DNA of 64,000 nt from Oncomelania hupensis (GCA_036898135.1 CM072513.1:37434840-37498839); one strand, 5' to 3'. Counted from the stretch's first letter, positions 33,090-43,871 are shown. Notes: generated from the letters alone by a model not told the origin. Numbers and translations are program-made.

Positions 33090-36000
33090 TTGTGTGTATG
33101 TGTCAATACAAATACACCTTGTGTGCTATGTGGTTTGGATATGTGCGCTTGTCATATTGATGATGAAGATTTGAATAGTAAATACCCTCATGTATTTCAA
33201 TCTTGTCACGATGAGCATGGTTTTTTCACATTGTCTGCAAATGACACATCTAGTCTTTGTCCCAACCTCGCTTATGATGTCGACGTTGATAATGGTCGTT
33301 GTGATGATGTTGATGGGGGTTGCGGAGATGATAGGGTTGGTAATATTGCTGCTGATGGTGGTAAGATTTGTAATGGAGATGATGTTTATGATTGTGTCGG
33401 CGACGGTGAGAGGGAGGATGATGATGGAGAAGATAATGTTCAGGATTGCTTTTCATGTGCTGGATATTGTACTCCACTCTGTTCATGTATGACTGATCGA
33501 GGGTTGTGCGGTACATCTGAACTCAGCAGTGTAGTTCGGTCGTGTAATGGCATGTTTAGGCCTCTTGGTGCAATGTACAGTGACGAATCGCTGTTTGGTG
33601 CATTTAGTAGTGGTAGTGGTAGTGGTAGTGGTAGTACTAGTAGCGAAAGCGACTACGAGCCCTTCTCTAATATGCCTAATGTACGATCGGGATTTTTGAA
33701 ATCAGTGGAAAATGTAAATACTGAACGTTTTCCCTTTTCCTTCATGCATTGGAACGTCGATGGTCTCTTGTCTAAATTGACAGATCCTGCTTTTATGTTG
33801 TTTGTTACTTCTTTTGATTTTGTATGTTTGGTGGAAACCTTTGTTCAGTCTGTTAATGAAAATATGTTTCCTAATCATAAAGTTTTCTGTCAACCTGCGA
33901 CTAAGTTATCTGGACCTGGAAGGCCTTCGGGAGGGGTTATTTGTCTGATAAAACGGGAGTTTGTTCCACACGTGAGACAATTAACAGTAAATGTTGGAAA
34001 CTTTTTGCTTTTCGTGATAGGTAAGGATCTGCTTGGTACAGTGAAAGATGTTTTGTATGTGTGTGCCTATGTACCTCCCGAGGGATCTAGGTATTATGAG
34101 TATGTTGATTGTAATTCTGATGGCATTTCTATGTTGGAAGAATGTATATTTGATTGTGCGATTACCTTAAATGACTATTATACCATTTTGTCTGGTGACC
34201 TTAATGGCAGAACTTGTAATGTCTCACAAAGAATGGAGACTAGTTTTGATTTTGAATCTCTACATGTGAGTCATCCAGTTAATGGTGGTAGACAATCTCA
34301 GGACTCTGTACTTAATGGTTACGGTAAATTACTCTTAAATATGTGTACTGCTTTGGATTTGTTTATATTAAATGGCATGTGCTATGGTGACCTTGAAGGT
34401 CACTACACATACTTATGTGATACAGGTTGCAGTGTTTGTGATTATTTTTTAATGTCTCGTGACTTGTTTGTTCTTGTTATTGATGATTGTTGTTTAAATG
34501 TTCTTCATCGTATTGAATCCTGTCACTTACCGTTGGTATTATCTGTATGTTTTCCTAAAGACAATGTTAATTGTGCTGATCCGTGTTCGGACCCAGTAAT
34601 CAAATTTGTGTGGGATAATGATAAAATTGATGTATTTAATGATAAATTGATGGAAGTAAGTGTATGTATACAATTAGATAATGCTATTTCTTTAATTGAT
34701 GTAGATATTGACTTAGCTCTCACTGCCTTTAATGATTGCATGAAGAATGTAGCGGAATGTATGGAAAAGAAAATTATGATAAAGGGGAAGAGAAAAGCTC
34801 AAAATTGGTTTGATAAAGAGTGTACAATAATGCGTAAGAATGTGCGAAAGGCATTACGAAAGTATTGTCGTAGTTTGGATGCAGATGACAGACATTTATA
34901 TTGTACAGTAAGAAGGGAATATAAGCATTTGTTGAATAGAAAACAGAAACATTATAATGAAATGATGTGTGACAAACTAGTCGCCAATATAGGTAAACAA
35001 AAGGAATTCTGGGACACTGTAAATAGTGCAATGCCAAGGCGTATTACTGTTAGAAACCAGATTACTGTGGATCAGTGGTTTGAGCATTTTAAAAATCTGC
35101 TTGAAAAGGATTTGGATAACTTGGAAGTGGATATACTATATGGAGATAATAATGGTGCGCATGATGCCGGTGACAATGTTTGGTTCAACTCTCCTATTAG
35201 TAAACAAGAGGTGGAGCTTGCAATAAATAAACTTAAAAATAAAAAGGCTGCTGGGTCTGATGGTATAATTGGTGAAATTTTCAAGAATTCCGCTGTAAAA
35301 ATAGTTCCTTATTTTGTTAGATTTTTTAATGTACTTTTTGATCGTGGGATTTTCCCAGAAAGTTGGTGTGAGTCAATTATTTTACCTATTCATAAAAAAG
35401 GTGATATTAACAATCCAAGTAACTATAGAGGTATTTCATTGTGTAATATTGGAAGTAAAATTTATGGTTCAATTTTAAATAAACGTTTACAGAAGTGGGT
35501 TCAGGACAATAACATAACTGGAGAGTACCAGGCTGGCTTCAAGAATGGGTATTCAACTGTTGATAATATATTTACTTTGTTGTCTTGTATTCAAAAACAG
35601 TTTAATGTTGATGGTAATAGAAAGTTGTACGTAGCCTTTATTGATTTTGAAAAAGCTTTTGACTCTATCAACAGAAATATTTTGTGGCCGATTCTGTTGA
35701 AATGTCAGATTACTGGTAAACTGTTTCGGTGTATTAAAAGTATGTACAATATTGTTAGAGCAAGAGTAAGATGTGGTGAAAAGTTGACTGACATTATTAA
35801 CTGTTCAGTTGGCGTTAAACAAGGAGATGTGATCAGCCCGGTTTTATTTTCTTTATATATCAATGAGCTTGCCTTTAAGGTTGTACAAAATGGGAAGCAT
35901 GGTGTAAATTTTTTGTTGGACACTCTCGAACTATTTATCTTGTTACTTGCCGATGATGTTGTTCTACTCTCGGTAACAGTTGTTGGTTTACAAAATCAGC

Positions 36001-37142
36001 TGAATAGTTTGCACCAGGCCTCGTTGGCAATTGGTCTTAAGGTCAATAAGGAAAAAAGTAACATAGTTGTATTTAGAAAAGGGGGATTCTTGGGCGCCAG
36101 GGAGAGATGGTTCTTTGATGGGCATCCTATGTTAGTAGTGAATATGTACAAATACTTAGGGATTTATTTGTCTACAAGACTGAGTTTTTCTGGCACTTGT
36201 ACAGATTTGAGCAGTAAAGCTAAGGGTGCCTTGTTATGTCTCTTAAAGAAACTGTACAGTTTAAATGTGTTCTCTGTTGATTTATTTTTTAAGTTGTTTG
36301 ACTCTCAAATACAACCAATCGCATTGTATGGGTCAGAAATATGGGGTTTGGACAAAGCTGCGATACATTGTGAAAAAGTTCATCTATTTGCACTGAAAAA
36401 GTTCCTAGGTGTTGATATCCGTACTCCAAATGATTTAGTGTATGGTGATTTAAATCGTTACCCTATTCTGATTAATGCTATTGTTAATTGTATACGGTAC
36501 TGGCTAACGTTGACACGTATGGACGCTCATAGACTTCCTAGAAAGTCATATGTAATGTTACGTCATTTAGACGATAGGGGGAAAACTACGTGGGCATCAA
36601 ATGTACGGAAGTGTCTTTTTCAGTATGGATATGGATTTGTGTGGCTGAATCAAGGTGTGCAAGATATAAAAAGATTTTTGAGAGATTTTAAACAAAGACT
36701 TGTAGATTGTAGATGGCAAGACTGGAGTTATCATGTACAAAACAGTGATAGATATAAGATGTATTGTTTAATTGGTGGTATTAATCACAGTATAAGTACT
36801 CATCTGACCATGGGAATGGACAGGCATTTAAAATTTATAATGACACGGTTCCGTTTTGGTGTTTCAAATATTTCTGTCCATTACAATAGATATAGAAATT
36901 TTAAACCAGCTGATAAATTGTGCCCACTTTGTAAAACAAATGAAGAAGATGAATTGCACTTTGTATTATGTTGTCCAGTGCTGCATAATTTAAGAACGCA
37001 GTTCATTGCTGCAAAATATTATAGAAACCCATGTATTTTTAAATTGAGCATTTTGATGTCATCATGTCACCGGGTTACAATAAAAAATTTATGTATCTTT
37101 TTATATAGAGCATTTAGGTTAAGAGAAATTGTACTATCATGA
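33090..37142 (+). CDS. LINE ORF2: APE endonuclease and reverse transcriptase
   Basis: The uninterrupted frame covers 1350 residues. The first 210 residues are Cys/Asp-rich and Ser-Gly-rich with no recognised domain, so translation may begin later. The endonuclease spans about 215-490: HWNVDGL, CLVETF, SGDLNGRT, GCSVCDYFLMS and SCHLPL (the usual SDH reads SCH). The RT spans about 720-1030: SDGIIGEIFKN, NYRGISLCNIGSKIY, QAGFKNGYSTVDNIF, FIDFEKAFDSI (near 850), GVKQGDVISPVLFSLYIN and LLADDVV (catalytic ADD near 955). A C-terminal CPLCKTNEEDELHFVLCCPV near 1278 is a CCHC-type nucleic-acid motif. The protein nicks target DNA and copies its RNA at the nick. The Ser/Cys change in the SDH motif could weaken cleavage. 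Confidence 0.92.
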   Translation: MCVCVNTNTPCVLCGLDMCACHIDDEDLNSKYPHVFQSCHDEHGFFTLSANDTSSLCPNLAYDVDVDNGRCDDVDGGCGDDRVGNIAADGGKICNGDDVYDCVGDGEREDDDGEDNVQDCFSCAGYCTPLCSCMTDRGLCGTSELSSVVRSCNGMFRPLGAMYSDESLFGAFSSGSGSGSGSTSSESDYEPFSNMPNVRSGFLKSVENVNTERFPFSFMHWNVDGLLSKLTDPAFMLFVTSFDFVCLVETFVQSVNENMFPNHKVFCQPATKLSGPGRPSGGVICLIKREFVPHVRQLTVNVGNFLLFVIGKDLLGTVKDVLYVCAYVPPEGSRYYEYVDCNSDGISMLEECIFDCAITLNDYYTILSGDLNGRTCNVSQRMETSFDFESLHVSHPVNGGRQSQDSVLNGYGKLLLNMCTALDLFILNGMCYGDLEGHYTYLCDTGCSVCDYFLMSRDLFVLVIDDCCLNVLHRIESCHLPLVLSVCFPKDNVNCADPCSDPVIKFVWDNDKIDVFNDKLMEVSVCIQLDNAISLIDVDIDLALTAFNDCMKNVAECMEKKIMIKGKRKAQNWFDKECTIMRKNVRKALRKYCRSLDADDRHLYCTVRREYKHLLNRKQKHYNEMMCDKLVANIGKQKEFWDTVNSAMPRRITVRNQITVDQWFEHFKNLLEKDLDNLEVDILYGDNNGAHDAGDNVWFNSPISKQEVELAINKLKNKKAAGSDGIIGEIFKNSAVKIVPYFVRFFNVLFDRGIFPESWCESIILPIHKKGDINNPSNYRGISLCNIGSKIYGSILNKRLQKWVQDNNITGEYQAGFKNGYSTVDNIFTLLSCIQKQFNVDGNRKLYVAFIDFEKAFDSINRNILWPILLKCQITGKLFRCIKSMYNIVRARVRCGEKLTDIINCSVGVKQGDVISPVLFSLYINELAFKVVQNGKHGVNFLLDTLELFILLLADDVVLLSVTVVGLQNQLNSLHQASLAIGLKVNKEKSNIVVFRKGGFLGARERWFFDGHPMLVVNMYKYLGIYLSTRLSFSGTCTDLSSKAKGALLCLLKKLYSLNVFSVDLFFKLFDSQIQPIALYGSEIWGLDKAAIHCEKVHLFALKKFLGVDIRTPNDLVYGDLNRYPILINAIVNCIRYWLTLTRMDAHRLPRKSYVMLRHLDDRGKTTWASNVRKCLFQYGYGFVWLNQGVQDIKRFLRDFKQRLVDCRWQDWSYHVQNSDRYKMYCLIGGINHSISTHLTMGMDRHLKFIMTRFRFGVSNISVHYNRYRNFKPADKLCPLCKTNEEDELHFVLCCPVLHNLRTQFIAAKYYRNPCIFKLSILMSSCHRVTIKNLCIFLYRAFRLREIVLS

Positions 37143-37294
37143 TATTGCTTATATGCATATTATGTTAACCGACTGATAGCTGATATGGTGAATTATGAAT
37201 ATGTAATTATGTCCTTACTTTGTGAATGCATGAAGACATTGTATACACCCTTCATAAAGGGGCGATGCCTTAATGAATAAATTACAAATTCTCA

Positions 37295-37297
<3 letters not shown>

Positions 37298-37344
<47 letters not shown>

Positions 37345-37358
37345 GTGTTTGTGTGTGT
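37298..37358. repeat. (CT)n-(TG)n microsatellite, 3' side of 2A LINE
   Basis: CT units then TGTGTTTGTGTGTGTGT mirror the compound repeat on the 5' side of the LINE. Confidence 0.9.
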
Positions 37359-37939
37359 GTACTTGTGCTTTATCTGTTGATTTTATTTTATTTATTAATT
37401 TTTTTTACATTCTTATATCATCTACTTCTCTTTTAATTTTTGTTTAATTTATTGCGTGTGCTTTTTGCACATAATCTAACATGCAGGTAGCACGAGTGGC
37501 AAAGTGAAGTAAGCATTGTAGTGGAGGACTCCACCCTCAGCACTCTCCACCACATCCCTCTCTCACCCTACCCCCTTTAAAAAATGGGAAAGAGAAAGTA
37601 TTTTTAAATTCATCATTTATTGATCTTGTTTATGAAACATTGTTCTTAAATGGCTTAAACCATAAACAAGCGAGTTACTTCCCTGGTCTGTGAAAACAAG
37701 CAGTTTGAACTGGTGAGTGAATGCATAGGCTGGTACGTGAACATACGAAATTGGCCAAACCTCTCAAGAACCCACTTTAAGGCAACTCCATCTGCCCCCG
37801 ACGAGAATCGTCTCAGATTGACTTTCAAACAATGACAACAATGAATCAAATTCTTTTTATCTGTGAACTAACTTCCCATCTTGCAAATGTGATGCTTATC
37901 GTGATCATTTCATGGGGTTCCGATGTATTGTATTATTAT

Positions 37940-38185
37940 TTAAATGTTTTAAATTGTATCATTCTTATATAGCGCTTTTTCACCTCAAGAGCTGCTCAGT
38001 GCGCTGGCTGATACAGGATCTAACTCAAGCTGCCCGTGGCGCCCACTTGCTGTCTAGGATGCACAGTCTGATGCTTAGACCACTGAGCACAATCCTAGGT
38101 GACCGAGGATTGGGCCAAGGGAAAACTATACCCAGAAACGAACATCACTATAATAGCCACAGGAAGATGGCCAGTGCTCACAGCT
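37940..38185 (+). mobile_element. SINE-like repeat, best-preserved copy
   Basis: It holds ATTCTTATATAGCGCTTTTT, CACCTCAAGAGCTGCTCAGT, GCGCTGGCTGATACAGGATC and AGACCACTGAGCACAATCC. The same core recurs at four other sites here. It abuts the 5' target duplication of the gypsy element. Confidence 0.65.
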
Positions 38186-38198
38186 AATGTTTATGTTG

Positions 38199-39723
38199 TG
38201 TCATGAATTGGCTAGTTTTAACTCTGCCCAGTGACTATTTAGCCATGTGTAGTACTTGTAACTTCAGAAGTTAGACTATAACACAGCAGCAATTAAATTA
38301 CACAGCAGACCAGCACACTGCGAGCCCGACCCACGCTAGCGCAGTGAGTCAGCACTTGAGCTTTGAATCGGACCGTTTTAACCAATCAGAGCAGGCTCAG
38401 TGGGTAGAGCAGTTCTGACTGCGTCAAATCTTAGCGCAGTTTGAATCAGTCGTGTGTGAGAAGAGGAAGAAGTAACATCTACTACTTAGCTAGCAGAGAA
38501 TCTCTTCACTCATAGACCAGGAAGCAGGACTTAGAATTCTCTCAAGTCATCACGGGCCTGAACTTGTCAAACAGGTAAATGAACACCCTTCTGTTTCATC
38601 GTGATATATTTGTATTATTGTTGAAATTATGCTTGTGGAATTGCTATGCATAAATGTGAATTGTTAATCCGAATTTGCCGTACCACGTGGAAGAGCCGAC
38701 CACGAGGCGAAACACGACCGGTTGCGCCGCCATGTTGTATCCCGTACGGAACCACTGTTGTTTAACTTATATGTATGTTTGCCGACCAGTGGCTGTACCA
38801 CTGAATGTTTATATTATTATTAATTCTGTATGTGTATAGTTAGACACGATTGATATTTATGTATGTATAGGAATTTAGAGTGAGATTCCAGTGGAACCCG
38901 GAAGTAGCAGAATGTTCGTCGCTTATGTATAGAGATGTGGAGCTATCACTGAGGGCTACTTTGGCTTTCAGTGAGACGCTCTGCACAAACCGATTATTCA
39001 GGGTTGTGCAGAATTTCGTCTCTTATATTACAGACGAGCAGGCGAGCTATCCCGAGCTATCCTGTGCACCCCACTCCACAGAAACGACTAGTTGGTTGAG
39101 GATCCTCTACCGCACAAGACGGAAAGAGCTGCCTTGAAAGACACCCTGTCAGACCCCACAGCGTGGCAAGGGAACCCAACTACACAACGACAGGTGGACC
39201 AGAAGCTACCTCACAGAAGGACTTCGAACACCCCACACATGAGTTAAGTGCATAAGGCGAAGGTGCACTTAAACTGATCATAGCAGGACCACAGTAGTCC
39301 AACTCTTCAGAAACTGTAAAACGGACCACAGTAGTCCAAATCTACATGAGATATAATAGAAAGTGCCCGAGGAAGATATAACAGCTGCCTAGACTATCAG
39401 CGATCGAACTATTAGCATTGAAAGAGACTTTTTAAGTTAGATTAGTACTTAGAGAATCTTGTATAGAGTAGAAGAAATAAATGTGTGATTTTAACTGTTA
39501 TCAAGTGGCTGGACTACATATGATTCATAGCCGTGTGAAAGCTAGTGTGACAGTAATCTTTTACCATTTTTCTATCTATTTCTGTACCCCAACCTTAACA
39601 CAGAACGAGCTAAACAAATAAATTTATTAAAGTAATTCATAGGGTGACTTACTAGCAGTTCCCACCGAATAAACGTGAGGGTCCATAATTCCATTGTGCA
39701 GAGCCCATAAACCCCACGTGACA
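38199..39723 (+). repeat. 5' LTR of gypsy element
   Basis: 1,525 bp, TG...CA ends, almost identical to 43872-45396. Includes AATAAA-type signals near 39475 and 39620. A short 85-codon frame occurs in both LTRs and is not considered a gene. Confidence 0.95.
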
Positions 39724-40091
39724 CTTTAATTGGCGAGCCTAGCCAGGATCTGTGTATAATAGGAATTGGGTATAACCGGACCTAAGTACAATAAAATTAG
39801 ATAACAACAGTAGAAGTAGAATAACTTAGAATAGTGGTAACAAGGACTGATCAGTTGGGTGCACTATTCTTTAGTTAAAAACTTGTTTGCTTCAAATATT
39901 TTTGTGCCTGTATGTTGCATTGTTCTTTTGCAGGTTTTGCTTAAATAACTGTTGTATGCCATTTGACTCTTGTTTTATTCTATTATTGATTACGAATTTG
40001 ATTGTCTTTGCATTGTTTTTATTGACTTGCAATATTGCTAGTGTTTTGGTATTCCACTTGATTCAGAGGGTGTTCATAGACACGTTTGGCA

Positions 40092-43000
40092 ATGTCGGAC
40101 CCAGTGGCCTTGAGATTGCGTTTCAAGGAATTAGGAGAAGCTTTACACTTAGCAGGGGGAGACCTAATTGCGTATATCAATGCAGAGGTAGAGAAACAGG
40201 AGGCTAAGGCAGAGAGAGCAGCCGAGAGAGAACAGAAGAAACTCGAAGCAGAACAGAGAAAAGCAGAACTAGAAGCCGAGCAGAAGAAACTAGCATTAGA
40301 AGCAGAGCAGAAGAAACTAGCATTAGAAGCAGAGCAAAAGAAAGCAGAGTTAGAAGCAGCAAGAGAACAGAAGAAATTAGAATTAGAAGGAGAACAGAAG
40401 AAGGCAGCATTAGCAGCAGAGAGAGAAGCAGAAGTTAGGAGATGGGAGTATGAGAGGGCAGAAAAAGAAAAAGAGCGGGCAGAAAAAGAAAAAGAGAGGG
40501 AAGAAAAGGAAAAAGAAAGACAGCATGAGTTAGAGCTAAGAAGATTGGGATCAGGAGCTTCAAGTTCTTCCTCAACCCCTTCCCACTCAGATCAGCTAGA
40601 GGTAGCATCCAACCCTGTACAAGGAATGTCATTTCCACTGGGAACATTCAATGAGAGAGAAGAAGGTCTAGATCTCTATCTGACTAGGTTTGAGCATCTA
40701 GCAACAGAGTACAAACTAGATCCCACTCATTGGTCTTTTAAGCTTAGTCAAGGGCTTAGAGGAAAGGCTTATGACATCTACAGTAAGCTACCGACTGACA
40801 GAGTGACTGACTATCACAAAGTAAAAGAGGCACTCCTAACGGGATTCGAACTAACAGGAGAATGCTATCGGCAAAAATTCCGCACCAACCGGAGAGTGAA
40901 AGGAGAGAGCTATGCGCAGTTCGCGGATCGGTTGTCCACAACGCTGGATAAGTGGATTAGCCAGTCAGCCACGGCTAAGACGTATGATGGACTGACAGAA
41001 CTGTTAGTATGGGAACAGCTACGGGAAACCATGACCACCGAGCTGAGGACATTCTCAGTAGAGCAGGGCGCGGAAAGACTGGAAGATCTGGTCAAGGTCG
41101 CAGATAGGTACGTGGCCGCCCACGGAGAAGCCAAGAGCTTCAGGCGAGACCTAAAGCCTAACGGGAAAGAGGCACAGAAACGAAGCCCTAACCGGGAAGA
41201 GCGCACCGCGAATAAGCCGAATAACCCCAGACCTGGGCAAAATAAAGGACCCAACACGGAATTCGGGAAGAGAGGTCCTGCAGAACAGAGACGGTATTGT
41301 TCGTTCTGCAACAGAAACAATCACTCCACCGCAGAATGTTTCAAGTTGGCCGCACAACGTAGGGAAGAGCGCGAAAGCCGGCCAGCGCACAGAGTTCTAA
41401 CTCAAAGTAGCGGTAACAAGCCACACACAATCGGAGATCACCCATCGGTGACAGACACGGTCAAGGTCAACGGAAAAGAAGCGAACTGTCTGTATGACAC
41501 AGGTCTATCATACGACGCGATAGTTAGCGAATCTCTTGTATCGCGCGCGGACTTGACAGACAAGACAGTCGACTTACAAGGAGCAGACTTGACGAAACCG
41601 ACGACTACTTGCCCAATAGCTTGGATAGAAGTAGAGAGTAGGTACGTCACAGGACGAATCCAAGCAGCTGTTTTACAGAAACCCCTGTATGATCTAGTGC
41701 TAGGTTGTAGGTATGTGTTCTTAGGCACGCCCCCTAAAACTGTAGAGATAGCTGCAGTGCAAACCAGGGCCCAAGCTAAAACCCAACCACCCCAGCCCGA
41801 GTTCGCTCCGAATCCAGGACTCGAAGAGATCAAAACAGCACAGAAAGAAGACACCTCGATAGCGAAGTGCTTCCAGAAGCTACCCAAGGCGCACACACCC
41901 CCGCACAAGGGAGACTTCTACATGGAAGAGGGAATTCTTCATCGACAAGGAGATGGAGATCACACCCAACTAGTACTACCAGCCACCCTTCGAGCCCAAG
42001 TACTAGAACTAGGCCACAGCATGCCACTCAGCGGACACATGGGAATTGGAGCCACAGTGCAGAGAATCAGCGCACACTACTATTGGCCAGGAATCACGGA
42101 GGATGTCAAGCGCTACGTGAAATCTTGCCACCAATGTCAACGATATTCCCCGCGACATCACACCGTACCAGTTACCTTAGGACCATCAGTAGTAGTCGGC
42201 GTGCCATTCCAGCAAGTCTCAGTAGACATAGTAGGACCACTGCCCATGACCAAGAAGCGGAACAGATTTCTACTCACACTCGTCGACGCATGTACGATGT
42301 GGTGCGAAGCAGTCCCATTGCCAGCGATCGACACCAAGAAGATTGCAGATGCACTCATCGCCATCTTTACCAGAGTCGGATTCCCGGACAGCATTAGAAC
42401 GGACAACGGATCTCAGTTCACCGGCCGCCTGATGCAAGACGTGTTCGAGTTGATACAAGTTCATCACATTCGCACACCACCATACCACCCAGCCAGCAAC
42501 GGACAAGTAGAAAGACTGAATGGAACCCTTCTCACCATCCTCAGGAAAGTCGCCGACGACAATCCAGAAGCGTGGGACACCTACGTGAATGCGGCACTTT
42601 TCGCATACCGAGAAACGCCCCATGCAGCCACAGGCTACACCCCGTCAACATTGCTATTCGGCAGACCTCTAGCAGGACCGCTAGAAGCCCTACGCAGAAG
42701 TTGGACGGAAGCCAAGATAGACGACACACCCAGAGGTGCCACCAAGTACGTCGCAGACCTGCAGGAAACCCTCAAAGCAACGTGGAAGAAAGCTGGTGAA
42801 GCACTGAAGAAGGCAAGAGCCCGTCAGGCGAAGTACTACAACCGCCACGCGAAGGACAGAGAACTGCAAGTCGGCGATCAAGTGCTACTCTTACTTCCAA
42901 GTGGAACCAACAAGCTGGACATCGCTTGGAGAGGACCGTACCGGGTGACTGCCAAGAAATCCAAGACAGTCTACCAAGTAGAGGTGAACGGGAGAGCCCG

Positions 43001-43712
43001 ATACCACCACATCAATCGCCTCAAGAAATACACGGACCGACCAGCGACCCCCAGAACACACACATGGATGGCCATCGCCATCGCGGAAGAAGCTCATCCA
43101 CAACTACAACAGCACCGCCGTACCACTGACAAATGGAACCCGGAAAATCGCCCCGGACAAAGTCGTATGGACCGCCGAATACGAGACAGCATTCCAAACA
43201 CTCAAGGACAGAATGACATCGGCGCCAGTACTCCACCTACCCGATTTGACTCAGCCATTCGTTCTTCGCACCGACGCAAGCGACTTAGGCCTCGGAGCAG
43301 TACTGCTACAGCGCGACCCCAAGAATGCAGAGAAGTTATTCCCTGTCGCCTACGCCAGCAGAAAACTGAGATCCGCCGAAACACACTACGCCACGTCGGA
43401 GAAAGAATGTCTTGGACTAGTCTGGGCCATACAGAAATTCCAACTCTACCTGTATGGGACCCACTTCACAGTTCAGGTGGACCACCAACCACTATCGTTC
43501 CTGGCAGCCTCCAAGTCTTTGAACTCTCGCCTGATGAGATGGGCACTCACCCTTCAAGCATACTCATTCCAAATCGAGTACATCCCCGGCAAAGAGAACC
43601 ACGGAGCCGACTACCTCAGTCGCCATCTCGTGGAGGACACAGCAGCTGTCGCCCACCCATCACAACTAAGGGCCACAGCACCAGAATTCGTCCCCGCCCA
43701 GTAATACCCTGA
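40092..43712 (+). CDS. Gypsy Gag-protease-integrase polyprotein
   Basis: From the ATG at 40092 the frame gives 1206 codons; an in-frame TTG two codons earlier is ignored. Residues about 35-150 form a highly charged coiled coil (repeated EQKKLALEA). A Gag capsid-like domain spans about 180-350. A CCHC knuckle CSFCNRNNHSTAEC lies near 402. The protease active site YDTGLS is near 468. Integrase follows directly: an HHCC zinc domain (LSGHMG to SCHQCQ, about 640-680), then the core with D near 711 (VDIVGP), D near 770 (RTDNGS) and E near 806 (NGQVERLNG). The final ~190 residues are out-of-frame translation of RNase H. Reverse transcriptase, which should sit between integrase and RNase H in this order, is absent. 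Old retroelement copy, described only. Confidence 0.93.
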   Translation: MSDPVALRLRFKELGEALHLAGGDLIAYINAEVEKQEAKAERAAEREQKKLEAEQRKAELEAEQKKLALEAEQKKLALEAEQKKAELEAAREQKKLELEGEQKKAALAAEREAEVRRWEYERAEKEKERAEKEKEREEKEKERQHELELRRLGSGASSSSSTPSHSDQLEVASNPVQGMSFPLGTFNEREEGLDLYLTRFEHLATEYKLDPTHWSFKLSQGLRGKAYDIYSKLPTDRVTDYHKVKEALLTGFELTGECYRQKFRTNRRVKGESYAQFADRLSTTLDKWISQSATAKTYDGLTELLVWEQLRETMTTELRTFSVEQGAERLEDLVKVADRYVAAHGEAKSFRRDLKPNGKEAQKRSPNREERTANKPNNPRPGQNKGPNTEFGKRGPAEQRRYCSFCNRNNHSTAECFKLAAQRREERESRPAHRVLTQSSGNKPHTIGDHPSVTDTVKVNGKEANCLYDTGLSYDAIVSESLVSRADLTDKTVDLQGADLTKPTTTCPIAWIEVESRYVTGRIQAAVLQKPLYDLVLGCRYVFLGTPPKTVEIAAVQTRAQAKTQPPQPEFAPNPGLEEIKTAQKEDTSIAKCFQKLPKAHTPPHKGDFYMEEGILHRQGDGDHTQLVLPATLRAQVLELGHSMPLSGHMGIGATVQRISAHYYWPGITEDVKRYVKSCHQCQRYSPRHHTVPVTLGPSVVVGVPFQQVSVDIVGPLPMTKKRNRFLLTLVDACTMWCEAVPLPAIDTKKIADALIAIFTRVGFPDSIRTDNGSQFTGRLMQDVFELIQVHHIRTPPYHPASNGQVERLNGTLLTILRKVADDNPEAWDTYVNAALFAYRETPHAATGYTPSTLLFGRPLAGPLEALRRSWTEAKIDDTPRGATKYVADLQETLKATWKKAGEALKKARARQAKYYNRHAKDRELQVGDQVLLLLPSGTNKLDIAWRGPYRVTAKKSKTVYQVEVNGRARYHHINRLKKYTDRPATPRTHTWMAIAIAEEAHPQLQQHRRTTDKWNPENRPGQSRMDRRIRDSIPNTQGQNDIGASTPPTRFDSAIRSSHRRKRLRPRSSTATARPQECREVIPCRLRQQKTEIRRNTLRHVGERMSWTSLGHTEIPTLPVWDPLHSSGGPPTTIVPGSLQVFELSPDEMGTHPSSILIPNRVHPRQREPRSRLPQSPSRGGHSSCRPPITTKGHSTRIRPRPVIP
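43115..43704 (+). pseudogene. Gypsy RNase H, separated from integrase by a deletion and frameshift
   Basis: In the frame of 43213-43704 the text KVVWTAEYETAF, LRTDASDLGLGAVLLQ, YASRKLRSAE, SEKECLGLVWAIQKF and VDHQPLSFL is typical of gypsy RNase H. The Asp, Glu and Asp catalytic positions are visible, and the closing ENHGADYLSRH is present. Just upstream, VPLTNGTRKIAPDK is the usual RT-RNase H connector, so the missing RT was cut out immediately before it, near 43120. The region lies 3' of integrase, which defines the unusual domain order. Confidence 0.88.
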
Positions 43713-43871
43713 CACTAGTGTTCATAGCTACCTGGCACAGCATTGCAGCTCAGGTAGAGCAACTTAATTAGTTTGTAAATAGGACCCTAGGATAGTGCAG
43801 TGTTAAACTAGGCTCTGTAGTAGAAAAAGGTCGAATCCAGTAGTCATCGCCTTTTTTCAGTTGAGGGAGCC

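Larger units (their letters stand above)
31890..37295 (+). mobile_element. Structurally intact LINE with 2A motif, two ORFs
   Basis: A non-LTR retrotransposon of about 5.4 kb has a short 5' UTR, ORF1 (32001-33032), a 57-bp gap, ORF2 (33090-37142) and a 150-bp 3' UTR ending ATAAATTACAAATTCTCAAATTC. Neither ORF has a stop or frameshift, so this may be a live copy. It is embedded between two pieces of a CT/TG microsatellite, suggesting insertion into such repeats. The C-terminal Cys-His motif of ORF2 and the 2A in ORF1 fit I/Ingi-like or CR1-like groups; the clade is not settled. Confidence 0.88.

Noticed and set aside
33190..33516. Met/Val-rich and His-rich frames opposite or shifted to LINE ORF2
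   Set aside because: Shadows of the Asp/Gly-rich N-terminal part of ORF2.
38880..39137. 85-codon frame in both gypsy LTRs (also 44553-44810)
   Set aside because: Present only because the LTRs are duplicates; no motif and no conserved context.
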